A stretch of DNA of 40,512 nt from Cyclobacterium sp. 1_MG-2023 (GCF_030546805.1 NZ_JAUOPC010000023.1:1-40512); one strand, 5' to 3'; positions 9,139 to 17,190 are shown, numbered from the stretch's first letter. A program made the numbers and translations. The notes: generated from the sequence alone by a model not told the origin.

Positions 9139-9353
9139 CTTACAATTGCGTTTTAGCAGCTTACATTTCTATTTTTCCCACCACCATTTGCATTTTAGCG
9201 ATTTACATTTCTGTTTTCCCCACCTACAACTGCGTTTTCCCCACTTACATTTCCATTTTAGCAACCTACAATTGCAATTTATCTAATTACATTTTCATTT
9301 TAGAGGTTTACAATAATATTATATAAATACAAATTTGCATTTTCACAACTTAC
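9139..9353. repeat. Degenerate 21-bp tandem repeat, about ten units
   Basis: Units start at 9139, 9160, 9181, 9202, 9223, 9244, 9265 and 9286, each exactly 21 bp. Two weaker units follow. The consensus is about YTTACAWTTSCATTTTAGCAA. Units vary in two ways: TTACATTT against CTACAATTG, and TTTTAGC against TTTTCCCC. Because 21 is a multiple of three, open frames cross it and give a seven-residue periodic peptide. These frames are judged to be a by-product. Confidence 0.88.
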
Positions 9354-9376
9354 CTATACACTTAATTATCACCACC

Positions 9377-9399
9377 AGGAGTAGATTGCATCTACTCCT
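9377..9399. repeat. 23-bp palindrome (H0)
   Basis: The arm AGGAGTAGAT, a TGC loop and the exact reverse complement of the arm. The same palindrome, perfect or with one or two changes, recurs at 10309, 10684, 15319, 16265, 16636 and 27509, with decayed forms near 11217 and 26011. Confidence 0.85.
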
Positions 9400-9556
9400 T
9401 AATTATCGAAAGACATGTATATACGGAAGACCACCTGTTACTTTAAAAAATTGAATGAACCCTGAACAACCCTCTAGGGGGATGAACTTTAAGGTGCAAA
9501 ATATTTGGAAAAATCAATGTCCCACATTGGATTACAACCAAAGGTTTTCTGCTTCT

Positions 9557-9874
9557 TTACAACCCAGCATTATTGATCAATTCGATGATCTGTTCCTTGG
9601 TCAGATTTTCGAGCTGACTTTTATCATAGATGTGCAACAAATAAACTTCCCGGTCTTCGGTCACAATAAAGGTGATTACTCTCGCTCCACCAGACTTCCC
9701 TTTATTCTTGGAAGATATCTTCATCCGAATCTTATAAAGGTTATGTCCAAGACGAATACCTAATACAGGGTTTTCGACCAAGGTTTCAATCAGATGTTGT
9801 AAGTCGGTTTTTAGGGAAGGATACTTTTTAGCCAGCTTTTTAAACTCAGGCGTAGGGATTACCTTATAACTCAT
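9557..9874 (-). CDS. RelE/ParE-family toxin
   Basis: A 105-residue basic protein of the RelE/ParE superfamily, in the form common in Bacteroidota: FKKLAKKYPSLKTDL near the N-terminus, then LGHNLYKIRMKISSKNKGKSGGARVITFIV, and VYLLHIYDKSQLENLT near the end. RelE-type members are ribosome-dependent mRNA endonucleases held inactive by the upstream partner. Its ATG lies inside the end of the antitoxin gene (11-bp overlap, 9864-9874), so the two are translated together. The gene lies between two identical palindromes and has a broken homologue at 15498-15832. Family is firm; RelE versus ParE activity cannot be told from the sequence. Confidence 0.88.
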   Translation of the reverse strand: MSYKVIPTPEFKKLAKKYPSLKTDLQHLIETLVENPVLGIRLGHNLYKIRMKISSKNKGKSGGARVITFIVTEDREVYLLHIYDKSQLENLTKEQIIELINNAGL

Positions 9875-10064
9875 TGAGGAAGTCTTCAGTCGATTGCTTG
9901 GGTAGTTTTCCTTCCTTCATTAGTTTCACTTGTATCAGACTATTTTGCAGTTCTTCCAATGCTTTTTCTTCACTATCTTCCACCTTCACATAATCCAGGG
10001 TTTTGATGAACTCTAGGAAAACTTCAAATTTATTGTCTGCGATATTGATCGTGAGCTGCTTCAT
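9864..10064 (-). CDS. Antitoxin partner of the RelE-type toxin
   Basis: A 66-residue protein with an N-terminal strand (MKQLTINIADNKFEVFLEFIKTL), a charged central helix (EDSEEKALEELQNSLIQVKLMKEGKL) and a C-terminal tail (STEDFLNEL) likely to wrap the toxin. It precedes the toxin and overlaps it by 11 bp, the usual order in type II modules. Its protein sequence is identical to the copy at 15822-16022. The two genes differ at three silent positions only. Autoregulation of the pair is expected from the family, but no operator was identified. Confidence 0.82.
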   Translation of the reverse strand: MKQLTINIADNKFEVFLEFIKTLDYVKVEDSEEKALEELQNSLIQVKLMKEGKLPKQSTEDFLNEL

Positions 10065-10308
10065 ATTATAATAATGCTTTGGCTTTATAGCTTCCCTTAA
10101 CTAGTATTGATAAACGAGCATATAAACAATAATGTTATCCAACGAAAATAGTTAAAAAACGCTAGAATCGAAAATAGAAATTCAATAGTCATCCATCTAA
10201 GAACATCCCTAATATTAATTCCAACCAATAAGTGGGAGGTACAGGACTTACTTACAATAGGGTTGAACCATAAACCGAAATAACTATTTGCTATCAAGCC
10301 TCTCTGCT

Positions 10309-10706
10309 AGGAATAGATTGCATCTACTCCTTAATTATCGAAACACATGTATATTCGGGAGACCATCTGTTACTTTAAAATTGAAAAAACCCTGTTCAAC
10401 CCGCGTCGGGGTTGAGGAATTAATCGAGTATTGGCCGTCCATGGGTTTGCACCCATGGCTATTGTTGTTGAAGCCCTATAGGCTTCTTTGGTTTCGTGAT
10501 AATGGACCATTCGAAAGAACTAAATCGATAGCATAAATTACCTCTCAAATCCCAGGTCTGAAGGACCTGAACAATAATAACCGTGAGTGGCAACTCACGG
10601 AAAAGCTGTTACCTACCTTTCTCTCAACCCTGGATGGGGTTGAACAGTGGGTCTAAAAACAAGTTCTTTTTCGCTAACACATTAGGAGTAGATTGCATCT
10701 ACTCCT
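10309..10706 (+). repeat. Multi-hairpin element A (full unit with both palindromes)
   Basis: A 398-bp unit bounded by the 23-bp palindrome. The core, 10392-10647 (256 bp), has 11-bp terminal inverted repeats, CTGTTCAACCC and GGGTTGAACAG. Inside are hairpins at 10396-10415 (TCAACCC arms), 10439-10458 (CCATGGGT), 10470-10486 (GAAGCC), 10553-10569 (CAGGTC), 10581-10600 (CCGTGAGT) and 10624-10643 (TCAACCC). Open frames across it (for example GLHPWLLLLKPYRLLWFR) recur with every copy and are not genes. Confidence 0.85.
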
Positions 10707-10926
10707 AATTATCAATAGACATGTTTATGGATAACATTTAGACGCTTTAAAAGATTGTTTAAAAAAATACTTAACCTGTCAAAGGGTAAAATAGAATGGG
10801 TTTGGCGCTGTTCAATGGTGTGTGGACATGGGGGAAAATAACAGACTACAGGTATAATTCTCCTTAATTATTGAAAGACATGTATATCCGGAAGACCATC
10901 TGCTAGTTTAAAAAATTAAACGAACC

Positions 10927-11182
10927 CTGTTCAACCCGCGTCAGGGTTGAGGAAATGATGGGAAATTCACCGTCCATAGGTTTGCAACCATGGCTATTAT
11001 TATTGAAGACCTACAGGCTTCTTTGGTTTCGTTATAATGGACTATTCGAAAGAACTAAATCGATAGCATCAATTATCTCACAAATCCCAGGTCTGAAGGA
11101 CCTGAACAATAATAACCGTGAGTGGAAACTCACGGAGAAGCTGTTACCTACCTTTTCCTCAACCCCGGATGGGGTTGAACAG
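10927..11182 (+). repeat. Multi-hairpin element B
   Basis: A second 256-bp core with the same 11-bp terminal inverted repeats, immediately downstream of the copy 1 block and in the same orientation. A leader (10862-10926) is present, but only the right arm of the left palindrome survives (CTCCTTAATTATTG from about 10859). The right palindrome is decayed (about 11217-11245). Hairpins 2 and 3 carry mismatches, suggesting an older copy. Confidence 0.82.
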
Positions 11183-11365
11183 TGATACGAAAAACAAGTT
11201 CACTTTCGCTATAAGCCTAGTCGTAGATTGATCCTACTTCTAGGATTGGTTTAATAATTAATGTGGTAAAAGTTTTTAACAAATACCATTTTCAAAGCCT
11301 GGTCGAAGTTTAACCTAAATGCTTAGCCAAGGGAATCATGTCTTCATCTAACATCAATACCTTGC

Positions 11366-11809
11366 CTATTCCTCAACAAGTACATTGATAGTTTTACTCT
11401 TTTCGGAGAATACCTCACCACCTGAATTGGTTGTTAATGCTATCATATAGCTAAATTGTAAGGTAACCGGCTTTCCAACCATCTCCTGAGTGGGCTGAAA
11501 GGAAAACTTTTCACTGAAGGGAGTTTCGATAAAATCATCGATTTCATTGTCTACCAGTTTGTACTCCTCTGTTGCGTCACCATAAGACAATATTACAGTA
11601 AGCGATGTGAACTTGGTATCCTCTCCTGTTAGCAATATGTCATAAACTATTTCCTGGCCAATTAATACTTGCTGTGTTTCCTCTCCGGGAAGAATCGTTA
11701 AATCTGGTTTTTCTAGAAAGTTAGGTTCAAAATCCTCTCCACAGCCAATCATTAAAATTAATAGGGAATAGATAAGGTACTTGAAAAAAAGATTAGGTAG
11801 TTTTTTCAT
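11366..11809 (-). CDS. Small lipoprotein of unknown function
   Basis: A 147-residue protein with a lipoprotein signal ending LILMIGC (Cys23). The mature part is rich in beta-strand sequence, with patterns such as DLTILPGEETQQVLIGQEIVYDILLTGEDT and KPVTLQFSYMI that suggest one immunoglobulin-like or similar sandwich domain. I do not recognise the family. It is the last gene of a three-gene run and starts 5 bp after the TonB-receptor stop. It is therefore probably co-transcribed and may be an accessory surface lipoprotein of that transporter. The start ATG gives a full lipoprotein signal. Confidence 0.7.
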   Translation of the reverse strand: MKKLPNLFFKYLIYSLLILMIGCGEDFEPNFLEKPDLTILPGEETQQVLIGQEIVYDILLTGEDTKFTSLTVILSYGDATEEYKLVDNEIDDFIETPFSEKFSFQPTQEMVGKPVTLQFSYMIALTTNSGGEVFSEKSKTINVLVEE

Positions 11810-11814
11810 GGAAA

Positions 11815-14211
11815 TTAAAATTTTAATTTATAACTAAAGGAAGGCAAAATAGGCATCAGGGTAAATTGTTCAAAACCATTGCTATTGGCATTCAAATAAA
11901 TAAAATAGGGGTTTTTTCTGTTCATTACATTGTATACAGAAACATTCCATTCTCGTAAGAACCCATTTTTCCATCTTTTTTTATTTGAATAAGCCAGATC
12001 GATTCGGTGGTAGATTGGCATTCTTAGCGCATTAATATTTTCTGTAACCAACGTTTCCTGAAAAAATACAGGAAAGGGAGTATTCAAGTCATAATTGTTA
12101 GCAATATCAGCTCCAGCTAAATTGCTGAAATAGGCATTTGTTATGAGAAAATTGCTTTTATTGGTTAGGGTAAAAGGTTGACCAGATTGAATGGTTCCAA
12201 GCAATGATAAGGATGAACGGGAAGATATTTTGTAGCTGCCTTCCAGAATAAAAGCATGTGGCCGGTCAAAGATAAATGGAAATTTTTCACCATTATTGAT
12301 CAGGTCAAATTTTCGGAATGACCTGCTAAAGGTATAATTGGCTGAAACCAGCAACCGCTCAAAACGTCTATCACCCGCAATTTCCAGGCCATAAGCACTT
12401 CCCTCTCCCCCACCCAATATTGACTCTTCCCATTCGGTGGTTGCTATGGACAAACCATTATTTCTGTTGATCTCAATTAAATTCTCGAGCGTTCTATAGA
12501 ACAAACCGCCACTTGCTGACCAATTTTTATGGTTCTTTGTCACTGAAAAAGAAACAGTATGGCTTTCTACCGGAGCCAACTTCCTGGTGGCAGGAATCCA
12601 AATATCCGGTTCCAGAGAGGTGCCGGAAGAATTAAGCGAGTGCACCGGCTGAAAAGATTTGCTGTAGTCCAATTCCATTCCTATATCCTCTCGGACTTGA
12701 TAGGTTAACATTATTCGAGGCTGAAGTGAAAAAAAATTGCTGGCATCTATAGCGTAAACCCCAAATCTCAGTCCGGGCCTAAAATGAAGGTTTCTTTTTT
12801 TATTGTGAATGGAGGCCTGAGCATAACCAAAGGCCTCGAAGGCATTTAAATTTACATTTTCTTGCCTTTCTGTTGCTCCAAAACCGGATTGATCCAGTTG
12901 ATACCTGTAAGTATCTACTGGCGTAAAGTCATGAAAAATCAATTGACCACCCACATCCACTTGGACATTCTTCTTTAGGTAATATTCCAATTCTGATTTG
13001 AAAAGGTAATCTTTTACAGCCACCCCATAATTATTGATATTTCTCATATCGGTACTCTCTTCTCTTGTAGAATGGTCCTCTTGGGAATAATCATAATTAT
13101 AACTTGAAAGCGCTACCGATGTGTTCAAATGAAGTTTATTTCCAATAACCTTCCCCCATCTTAGATTGGCAAATAAATTACCCCAGGAGTTGGTTCGGTT
13201 GAAGGAAAAATTTGCAGGTTGGTCTCCGGAAAAATAATCTCTGTCCAGCTTTTCCCAAATCCTATCCCTTCCCTGATAAAAGGAAAAATAAAGGTTGCTT
13301 TTTTCACTAAATTGATGATTTAGTTTTACAGTCAAATCATGAAACTTCAAGCCATATCTTTCCTCAGGTTTGTTGATTAAATATAAAGAACCAAGAACTA
13401 GATCAACATTGGACTTACGAAAAGACACCAAAAAGGAGGATTTCCCCTTTTTAATAGGCCCTTCCAGAGCAAGTTTACTGAACAATGGCCCGATCAGAAA
13501 TTCCCCATGATAGGCGTTCATGTCCCCTTGCTTGAGATGGACATCCAGTATTGAAGAAGCCCTTCCTCCAAATCTGGCAGGAAAACCACCTTTATAAAAA
13601 GTGAGCTTACTTATCGCAAAAGGATCAAAAATAGACACAAAACCACCAAAATGTCCTCCGTTATATACGGGGATACCATCCATTACCACGAGGTTCTGGT
13701 CAGGATTTCCACCACGTACAGAAAACCCAGTAGACCCTTCCAGCGTTTGCTGAACTCCCGGTTGATTTTTTATTATATCTAAAATATCAATCTCAGGTTT
13801 TAAGGTTGGTAAGGAAAGTTCGGAGGGATCATTTATAGTGATCGCAGATCCTGATTTTATTGCTACCAAGCGTTCTGCCTGCACCACAACTTCATTTAGG
13901 TTTAGAGGAATTAATTCCACCGAAAGCATTTTTTTTGTGTCGGCTGTAGTGTATTCCAGAACAAACATTTCATAACCTAAATGACTTATTCGGAGAACTC
14001 CTGCGGAATCGTCAGGCAAAGACAACTGAAAATAACCGAAATCATTGGTAAAGGTTCCGGTTTCGGATAAAGTATCATATATAGCTGCTCCTATCAATAC
14101 CTCTCCACTTTCGGCATCTTTGACTTTTCCCTTTAGCGTAGTGGTTTGCGCCAATAAACTGATACTCATTAGGCAAAGAAAACCTGTAATCGCAGTTTTA
14201 AATACACTCAT
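11815..14211 (-). CDS. TonB-dependent outer-membrane receptor with carboxypeptidase-like N-domain
   Basis: A 798-residue outer-membrane protein. Signal peptide 1-21 (ends SLLAQ). A CarboxypepD_reg-like domain at about 24-105 starts TTLKGKVKDAESGEVLIGA. The plug at about 120-235 contains GFSVRGGNPDQNLVVMDGIPVYNGGHFGG. A beta-barrel fills the rest, ending in a terminal aromatic (SYKLKF). It belongs to the receptor type that accompanies DUF4249 lipoproteins rather than SusD. Its ATG overlaps the end of the DUF4249 gene by 14 bp, so the two are translationally coupled. TonB-driven import of an unknown ligand is inferred. The length is normal for the group. Confidence 0.9.
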   Translation of the reverse strand: MSVFKTAITGFLCLMSISLLAQTTTLKGKVKDAESGEVLIGAAIYDTLSETGTFTNDFGYFQLSLPDDSAGVLRISHLGYEMFVLEYTTADTKKMLSVELIPLNLNEVVVQAERLVAIKSGSAITINDPSELSLPTLKPEIDILDIIKNQPGVQQTLEGSTGFSVRGGNPDQNLVVMDGIPVYNGGHFGGFVSIFDPFAISKLTFYKGGFPARFGGRASSILDVHLKQGDMNAYHGEFLIGPLFSKLALEGPIKKGKSSFLVSFRKSNVDLVLGSLYLINKPEERYGLKFHDLTVKLNHQFSEKSNLYFSFYQGRDRIWEKLDRDYFSGDQPANFSFNRTNSWGNLFANLRWGKVIGNKLHLNTSVALSSYNYDYSQEDHSTREESTDMRNINNYGVAVKDYLFKSELEYYLKKNVQVDVGGQLIFHDFTPVDTYRYQLDQSGFGATERQENVNLNAFEAFGYAQASIHNKKRNLHFRPGLRFGVYAIDASNFFSLQPRIMLTYQVREDIGMELDYSKSFQPVHSLNSSGTSLEPDIWIPATRKLAPVESHTVSFSVTKNHKNWSASGGLFYRTLENLIEINRNNGLSIATTEWEESILGGGEGSAYGLEIAGDRRFERLLVSANYTFSRSFRKFDLINNGEKFPFIFDRPHAFILEGSYKISSRSSLSLLGTIQSGQPFTLTNKSNFLITNAYFSNLAGADIANNYDLNTPFPVFFQETLVTENINALRMPIYHRIDLAYSNKKRWKNGFLREWNVSVYNVMNRKNPYFIYLNANSNGFEQFTLMPILPSFSYKLKF

Positions 14212-15133
14212 AGCCGGACAGATTGCAGGTTACAGAAAGATCGGTAGGGTTGTAGCCGGCAAAAACGCCTTCAGCACCCTCAATATTGGAATAAACAGGT
14301 TGCAGCTCTTTAAAAATATCAGGGAAAAATAGCATGGGGGCGTCAAATTCAGAATTATGAGACAAGACATCCAGGTGTTGAAGTAGAGATTTTTTATACC
14401 TAAAATACTGTTCGGACACGGAGGATAGTCGAAAAATAAATCTATTAGAAAAAGGATTAGCTTTAACGCTATCAAAATTTAAGGTCATGGGAAGCTTGTC
14501 TCCTTTGTTGTTTTGGAAAAGGAAATAAGGCAGGTAATTTGAGGGCAAATTTTCGATTAATGTCGCTGTATCATCGTTTCGACAGTACTGTATTTTAAAT
14601 TTTGACACATCATTCTCCTCTACCTGCAAAAGCATGGATTCATAATATTTAGTCTCAATCAATGAATCAGGCATCGTCAACACAAACCTGGAAAATGGTC
14701 CGGTAATATTATCCAACTGAACAAAGCCAGCCGGGAATTTTAAATAAACATCATAGGAAGGAGCCGGTGAAGGAATGTTAGTTGCGGCTTTTATCAATTT
14801 TCCATCAGGAAGAAGTACATTTAGGTGATACGTAGTATTGGACTTGAGTTCGGCATCTCCTTCAAAGTAATCTACCGAAAACTGTAAAGAATCGATTCTT
14901 TCCTCACCTTCCCAATTCCAAGTAATCCAAACCCTAAGTTTGGACGGATCAGATATTGTTTCCATTTTTCCCAAATCGCCAACTTTATGAATATAAACTG
15001 ATGCTGGAACACCTGGCCTGATTAGCCCATTGACACTGTATTGCTCCTCAAAATCCTCTGATCCGTCCAAAGTATATTCTGTAATGCAACTGGAAAATAA
15101 AAGGCAACATACTGTATAAAAAATAATCCTCAT
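14198..15133 (-). CDS. DUF4249 lipoprotein, partner of the TonB receptor
   Basis: A 311-residue lipoprotein: signal MRIIFYTVCCLLFSSC, lipidation at Cys16. The mature protein begins with the DUF4249-type opening (EQYSVNGLIRPGVPASVYIHKVGDLG). It ends with the family's typical PVYSNIEGAEGVFAGYNPTDLSV. Proteins of this family are found almost always beside a TonB-dependent receptor and are thought to be surface-exposed or receptor-associated. No biochemical function is established. It is the first gene of the minus-strand run and overlaps the receptor start by 14 bp. The promoter must lie in 15134-15318, between this gene and the copy 2 repeat block. Confidence 0.85.
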   Translation of the reverse strand: MRIIFYTVCCLLFSSCITEYTLDGSEDFEEQYSVNGLIRPGVPASVYIHKVGDLGKMETISDPSKLRVWITWNWEGEERIDSLQFSVDYFEGDAELKSNTTYHLNVLLPDGKLIKAATNIPSPAPSYDVYLKFPAGFVQLDNITGPFSRFVLTMPDSLIETKYYESMLLQVEENDVSKFKIQYCRNDDTATLIENLPSNYLPYFLFQNNKGDKLPMTLNFDSVKANPFSNRFIFRLSSVSEQYFRYKKSLLQHLDVLSHNSEFDAPMLFFPDIFKELQPVYSNIEGAEGVFAGYNPTDLSVTCNLSGYECI

Positions 15134-15249
15134 TCAAAAACAATTCATCTCAAATAACTAAATAAATTCACGGGGAGTTAGGGTATAAAATCAATAAACA
15201 TAAATTTAGTCCATTTCCCTTACTAGGCTGTAACTAATTATTCAATAAA

Positions 15250-15287
15250 AATAACTAATTTTTTATTGATATAAAAATTTAGTTATT
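15250..15287. repeat. AT-rich imperfect hairpin
   Basis: Arms AATAACTAA-T-TTTTTAT and its near-perfect reverse complement, with one mismatch and a loop of about four bases. It lies about 120 bp upstream of the DUF4249 start, where a promoter or operator would be expected, and next to the copy 2 repeat boundary. No gene ends here, so a terminator role is less likely. Confidence 0.6.
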
Positions 15288-15497
15288 TGAATGATTCCGC
15301 CTTTTTTGCCACTACACTAGGAATAGATTGCATCTACTCCTTATTATCATAAGAAAAATACATCCGGAAGAGCATCTGTTGTTTTAAAAAACTATAAGAA
15401 CCCCGTATAATCCTTCGATGATCTAAACTTTAAGGCGCAAAATATTTGGAAAAATCAATGTACCACATTGGATTACAACCAAAGGTTTACTGCTAAT

Positions 15498-15832
15498 TTA
15501 CAACCCAGCATTATTGATCAATTCGATGATCTGTTCCTTGGTCAGATTTTCGAGCTGGCTCTTATCATAGATGTGCAACAAATAAACTTCCCTGTCTTCG
15601 GTCACAATAAAGGTGATCACCCTTGCTCCTCCAGACTTCCCTTTATTTTTTGAAGATATCTTCATCCGAATCTTATAAAGGTTATGTCCTAGAGGAATTC
15701 CGTATTTTCGACCAGATTATCAATTAGTTACAGTATATCTATTCTTAGGGGAGGGTACTTTTTGGCCAGTTTTTTAACCAGCTTTTTAACCAGCTTTTTA
15801 AATTCAGGCGTAGGGATTACCTTATAACTCAT
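15498..15832 (-). pseudogene. Broken RelE/ParE-family toxin
   Basis: Homologous to the toxin at 9557-9874. It starts at the equivalent ATG but is damaged in three ways. A short in-frame tandem expansion adds repeated KKLVKKL near residue 12. An in-frame TAA follows ...LRIDIL after 34 residues. A 7-bp deletion then shifts the frame in the part equivalent to VENPVLGIRLG. The 3' half (LYKIRM and on) is still recognisable in the shifted frame. It keeps the 11-bp overlap with the antitoxin. No functional toxin should be made. Confidence 0.88.
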
Positions 15833-16022
15833 TGAGGAAGTCTTCAGTCGATTGCTTGGGTAGTTTTCCTTCCTTCATTAGTTTTACTTGTATCAGACTA
15901 TTTTGCAGTTCTTCCAATGCTTTTTCTTCGCTATCTTCCACCTTCACATAATCCAGGGTTTTGATGAACTCTAGGAAAACTTCAAATTTATTGTCTGCGA
16001 TATTGATCGTTAGCTGCTTCAT
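15822..16022 (-). CDS. Antitoxin, orphan copy
   Basis: This 66-residue protein is identical to the antitoxin at 9864-10064; the nucleotide differences (three) are all silent. Its own toxin is broken, so this copy is an orphan that could still neutralise the intact toxin 6 kb away. The upstream sequence is also conserved between the copies to beyond 16240, so its promoter is probably shared in form. Confidence 0.82.
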   Translation of the reverse strand: MKQLTINIADNKFEVFLEFIKTLDYVKVEDSEEKALEELQNSLIQVKLMKEGKLPKQSTEDFLNEL

Positions 16023-16264
16023 ATTATAATAATGCTTTGGCTTTATAGCTTCCCTTAACTAGTATTGATAAACGAGCATATAAACAATAATGTTATCCAA
16101 CGAAAATAGTTAAAAAACGCTAGAATCGAAAATAGAAATTCAATAGTCATCCATCTAAGAACATCCTAATGTTAATTCCAACCAATAAGTGGGTGGTACA
16201 GGACTTACTTACAATAGGATTGAACCATAAATCTAAATAACTATTTGCTATCAAGTCCCCCACC

Positions 16265-16658
16265 AGGAGTAGATTGCATCTACTCCTTATTATCAAAATA
16301 AAAGTACATCCGGAAGACCATCTGTTACTTTAAAATTGAAAAAACCCTGTTCAACCCGCGTCGGGGTTGAGGAATTAATCGAGTATTGGCCGTCCATGGG
16401 TATGCACCCATGGCTATTGTTGTTGAAGCCCGTCAGGCTTCTTTGGTTTCGTTATAATAAACTTTTTGAAAAGATTAATCGATGGCATCAATCACCCCAC
16501 AAATCCCAGGTCTGTAGGACCTGAACTATAATAACCGTGGGTTTTACCTACGGACAGTTTGGTAACTAGCTTTATTACTCCCCCGAATGGGGTTGAACAG
16601 TGTATCGAAAAACAAGTTCTTTACGCTAACACATTAGGAGTAGATTGCATCTACTCCT
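16265..16658 (+). repeat. Multi-hairpin element C (full unit)
   Basis: Bounded by perfect copies of the 23-bp palindrome. The core 16347-16600 (254 bp) has terminal inverted repeats CTGTTCAACCC and GGGTTGAACAG. The hairpin at 16535-16553 reads CCGTGGGT-TTT-ACCTACGG: two bases of each arm differ from element A, yet all eight positions still pair, counting one G-T wobble. Confidence 0.85.
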
Positions 16659-16813
16659 AATTATCAATAGACATGTTTATGGATAACGTTTAGACGCTTT
16701 AAAAGATTGTTTAAAAAAATACTTAACCTGTCAAAGGGTAAAATAGAATGGGTTTGGTACTGTTCAATGGTGTGTGGACATGGGGGAAAATAACAGACTA
16801 CAGGTATAATTCC

Positions 16814-17190
16814 CAATTGATTTTCCATAAAACTAAATAGTAAATTAAATAATTTTTAATAGATTAGTTCCTAAGATCGTTTCTAATTTAAAATTCTGTT
16901 TTTCATCGGTATGTTAAAGGTGCTAAACTGTGGCAAAAGCCTTTATACAAGTTGCTGTCTACCGATTTTGTTTTTGACGTATAATAGAAATGTTTCAGGT
17001 AATAAAGATGTCCATAAGAAAAGAATTTCTTGGTGTAATGGAGAGGACTCCTCTTTTCGTGAGGTAGATATAATTCCATTGATTATTATACCATAATAAA
17101 AATATCCAATTATAAATTTTTAAAACCTAAGCCTATGTAAAATCACTAAGTGCCCAAAATTTCAATTTCATTAAACCTAAAATAACTAAT
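16814..17190. other. Intergenic spacer upstream of the first SusC gene
   Basis: About 375 bp of AT-rich sequence without a credible gene. It must carry the promoter and leader of the SusC/SusD operon. No convincing -33/-7 pair or terminator could be assigned by eye. Confidence 0.6.

Larger units (their letters stand above)
9377..10861. repeat. Large direct repeat, copy 1 (TA module plus multi-hairpin element)
   Basis: This block of about 1.49 kb recurs at 15319-16813 in the same orientation. It holds, in order: a 23-bp palindrome (9377-9399), a leader, a toxin-antitoxin pair on the minus strand, a conserved spacer, a second palindrome (10309-10331), the multi-hairpin core (10392-10647), a third palindrome (10684-10706) and a tail ending GACTACAGGTATAATTC. 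The two copies flank the DUF4249/TonB-receptor locus. Confidence 0.85.
15319..16813. repeat. Large direct repeat, copy 2
   Basis: Same order of parts as 9377-10861: palindrome (15319-15341, one stem mismatch), leader, degraded toxin, intact antitoxin, spacer, palindrome (16265-16287), multi-hairpin core (16347-16600), palindrome (16636-16658) and tail. Divergence is low over most of the block but concentrated in the toxin gene and in parts of the hairpin core. Confidence 0.85.

Noticed and set aside
9014-9286. Open frame encoding a seven-residue periodic peptide (LHFHFSN-type), and a second frame at 9126-9326
   Set aside because: The 21-bp repeat is a multiple of three, so several frames stay open by arithmetic. 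The peptides have no plausible start context or family.
9139-9353. CRISPR array
   Set aside because: There is no repeat-spacer alternation: units are contiguous at 21 bp and degenerate, and no cas genes are nearby.
10288-10536. Open frame with GLHPWLLLLKPYRLLWFR, also at 10955, 16336 and 25705
   Set aside because: It follows every multi-hairpin core, is built from the hairpin arms and has no stable start or domain. It is a by-product of the repeat.
9377-16658. Integron-like cassette array with palindromes as attC sites
   Set aside because: The palindromes are only 23 bp, lack paired core sites and unpaired bases typical of attC, and no integrase gene is present. The TA module is on the opposite strand to the leader.
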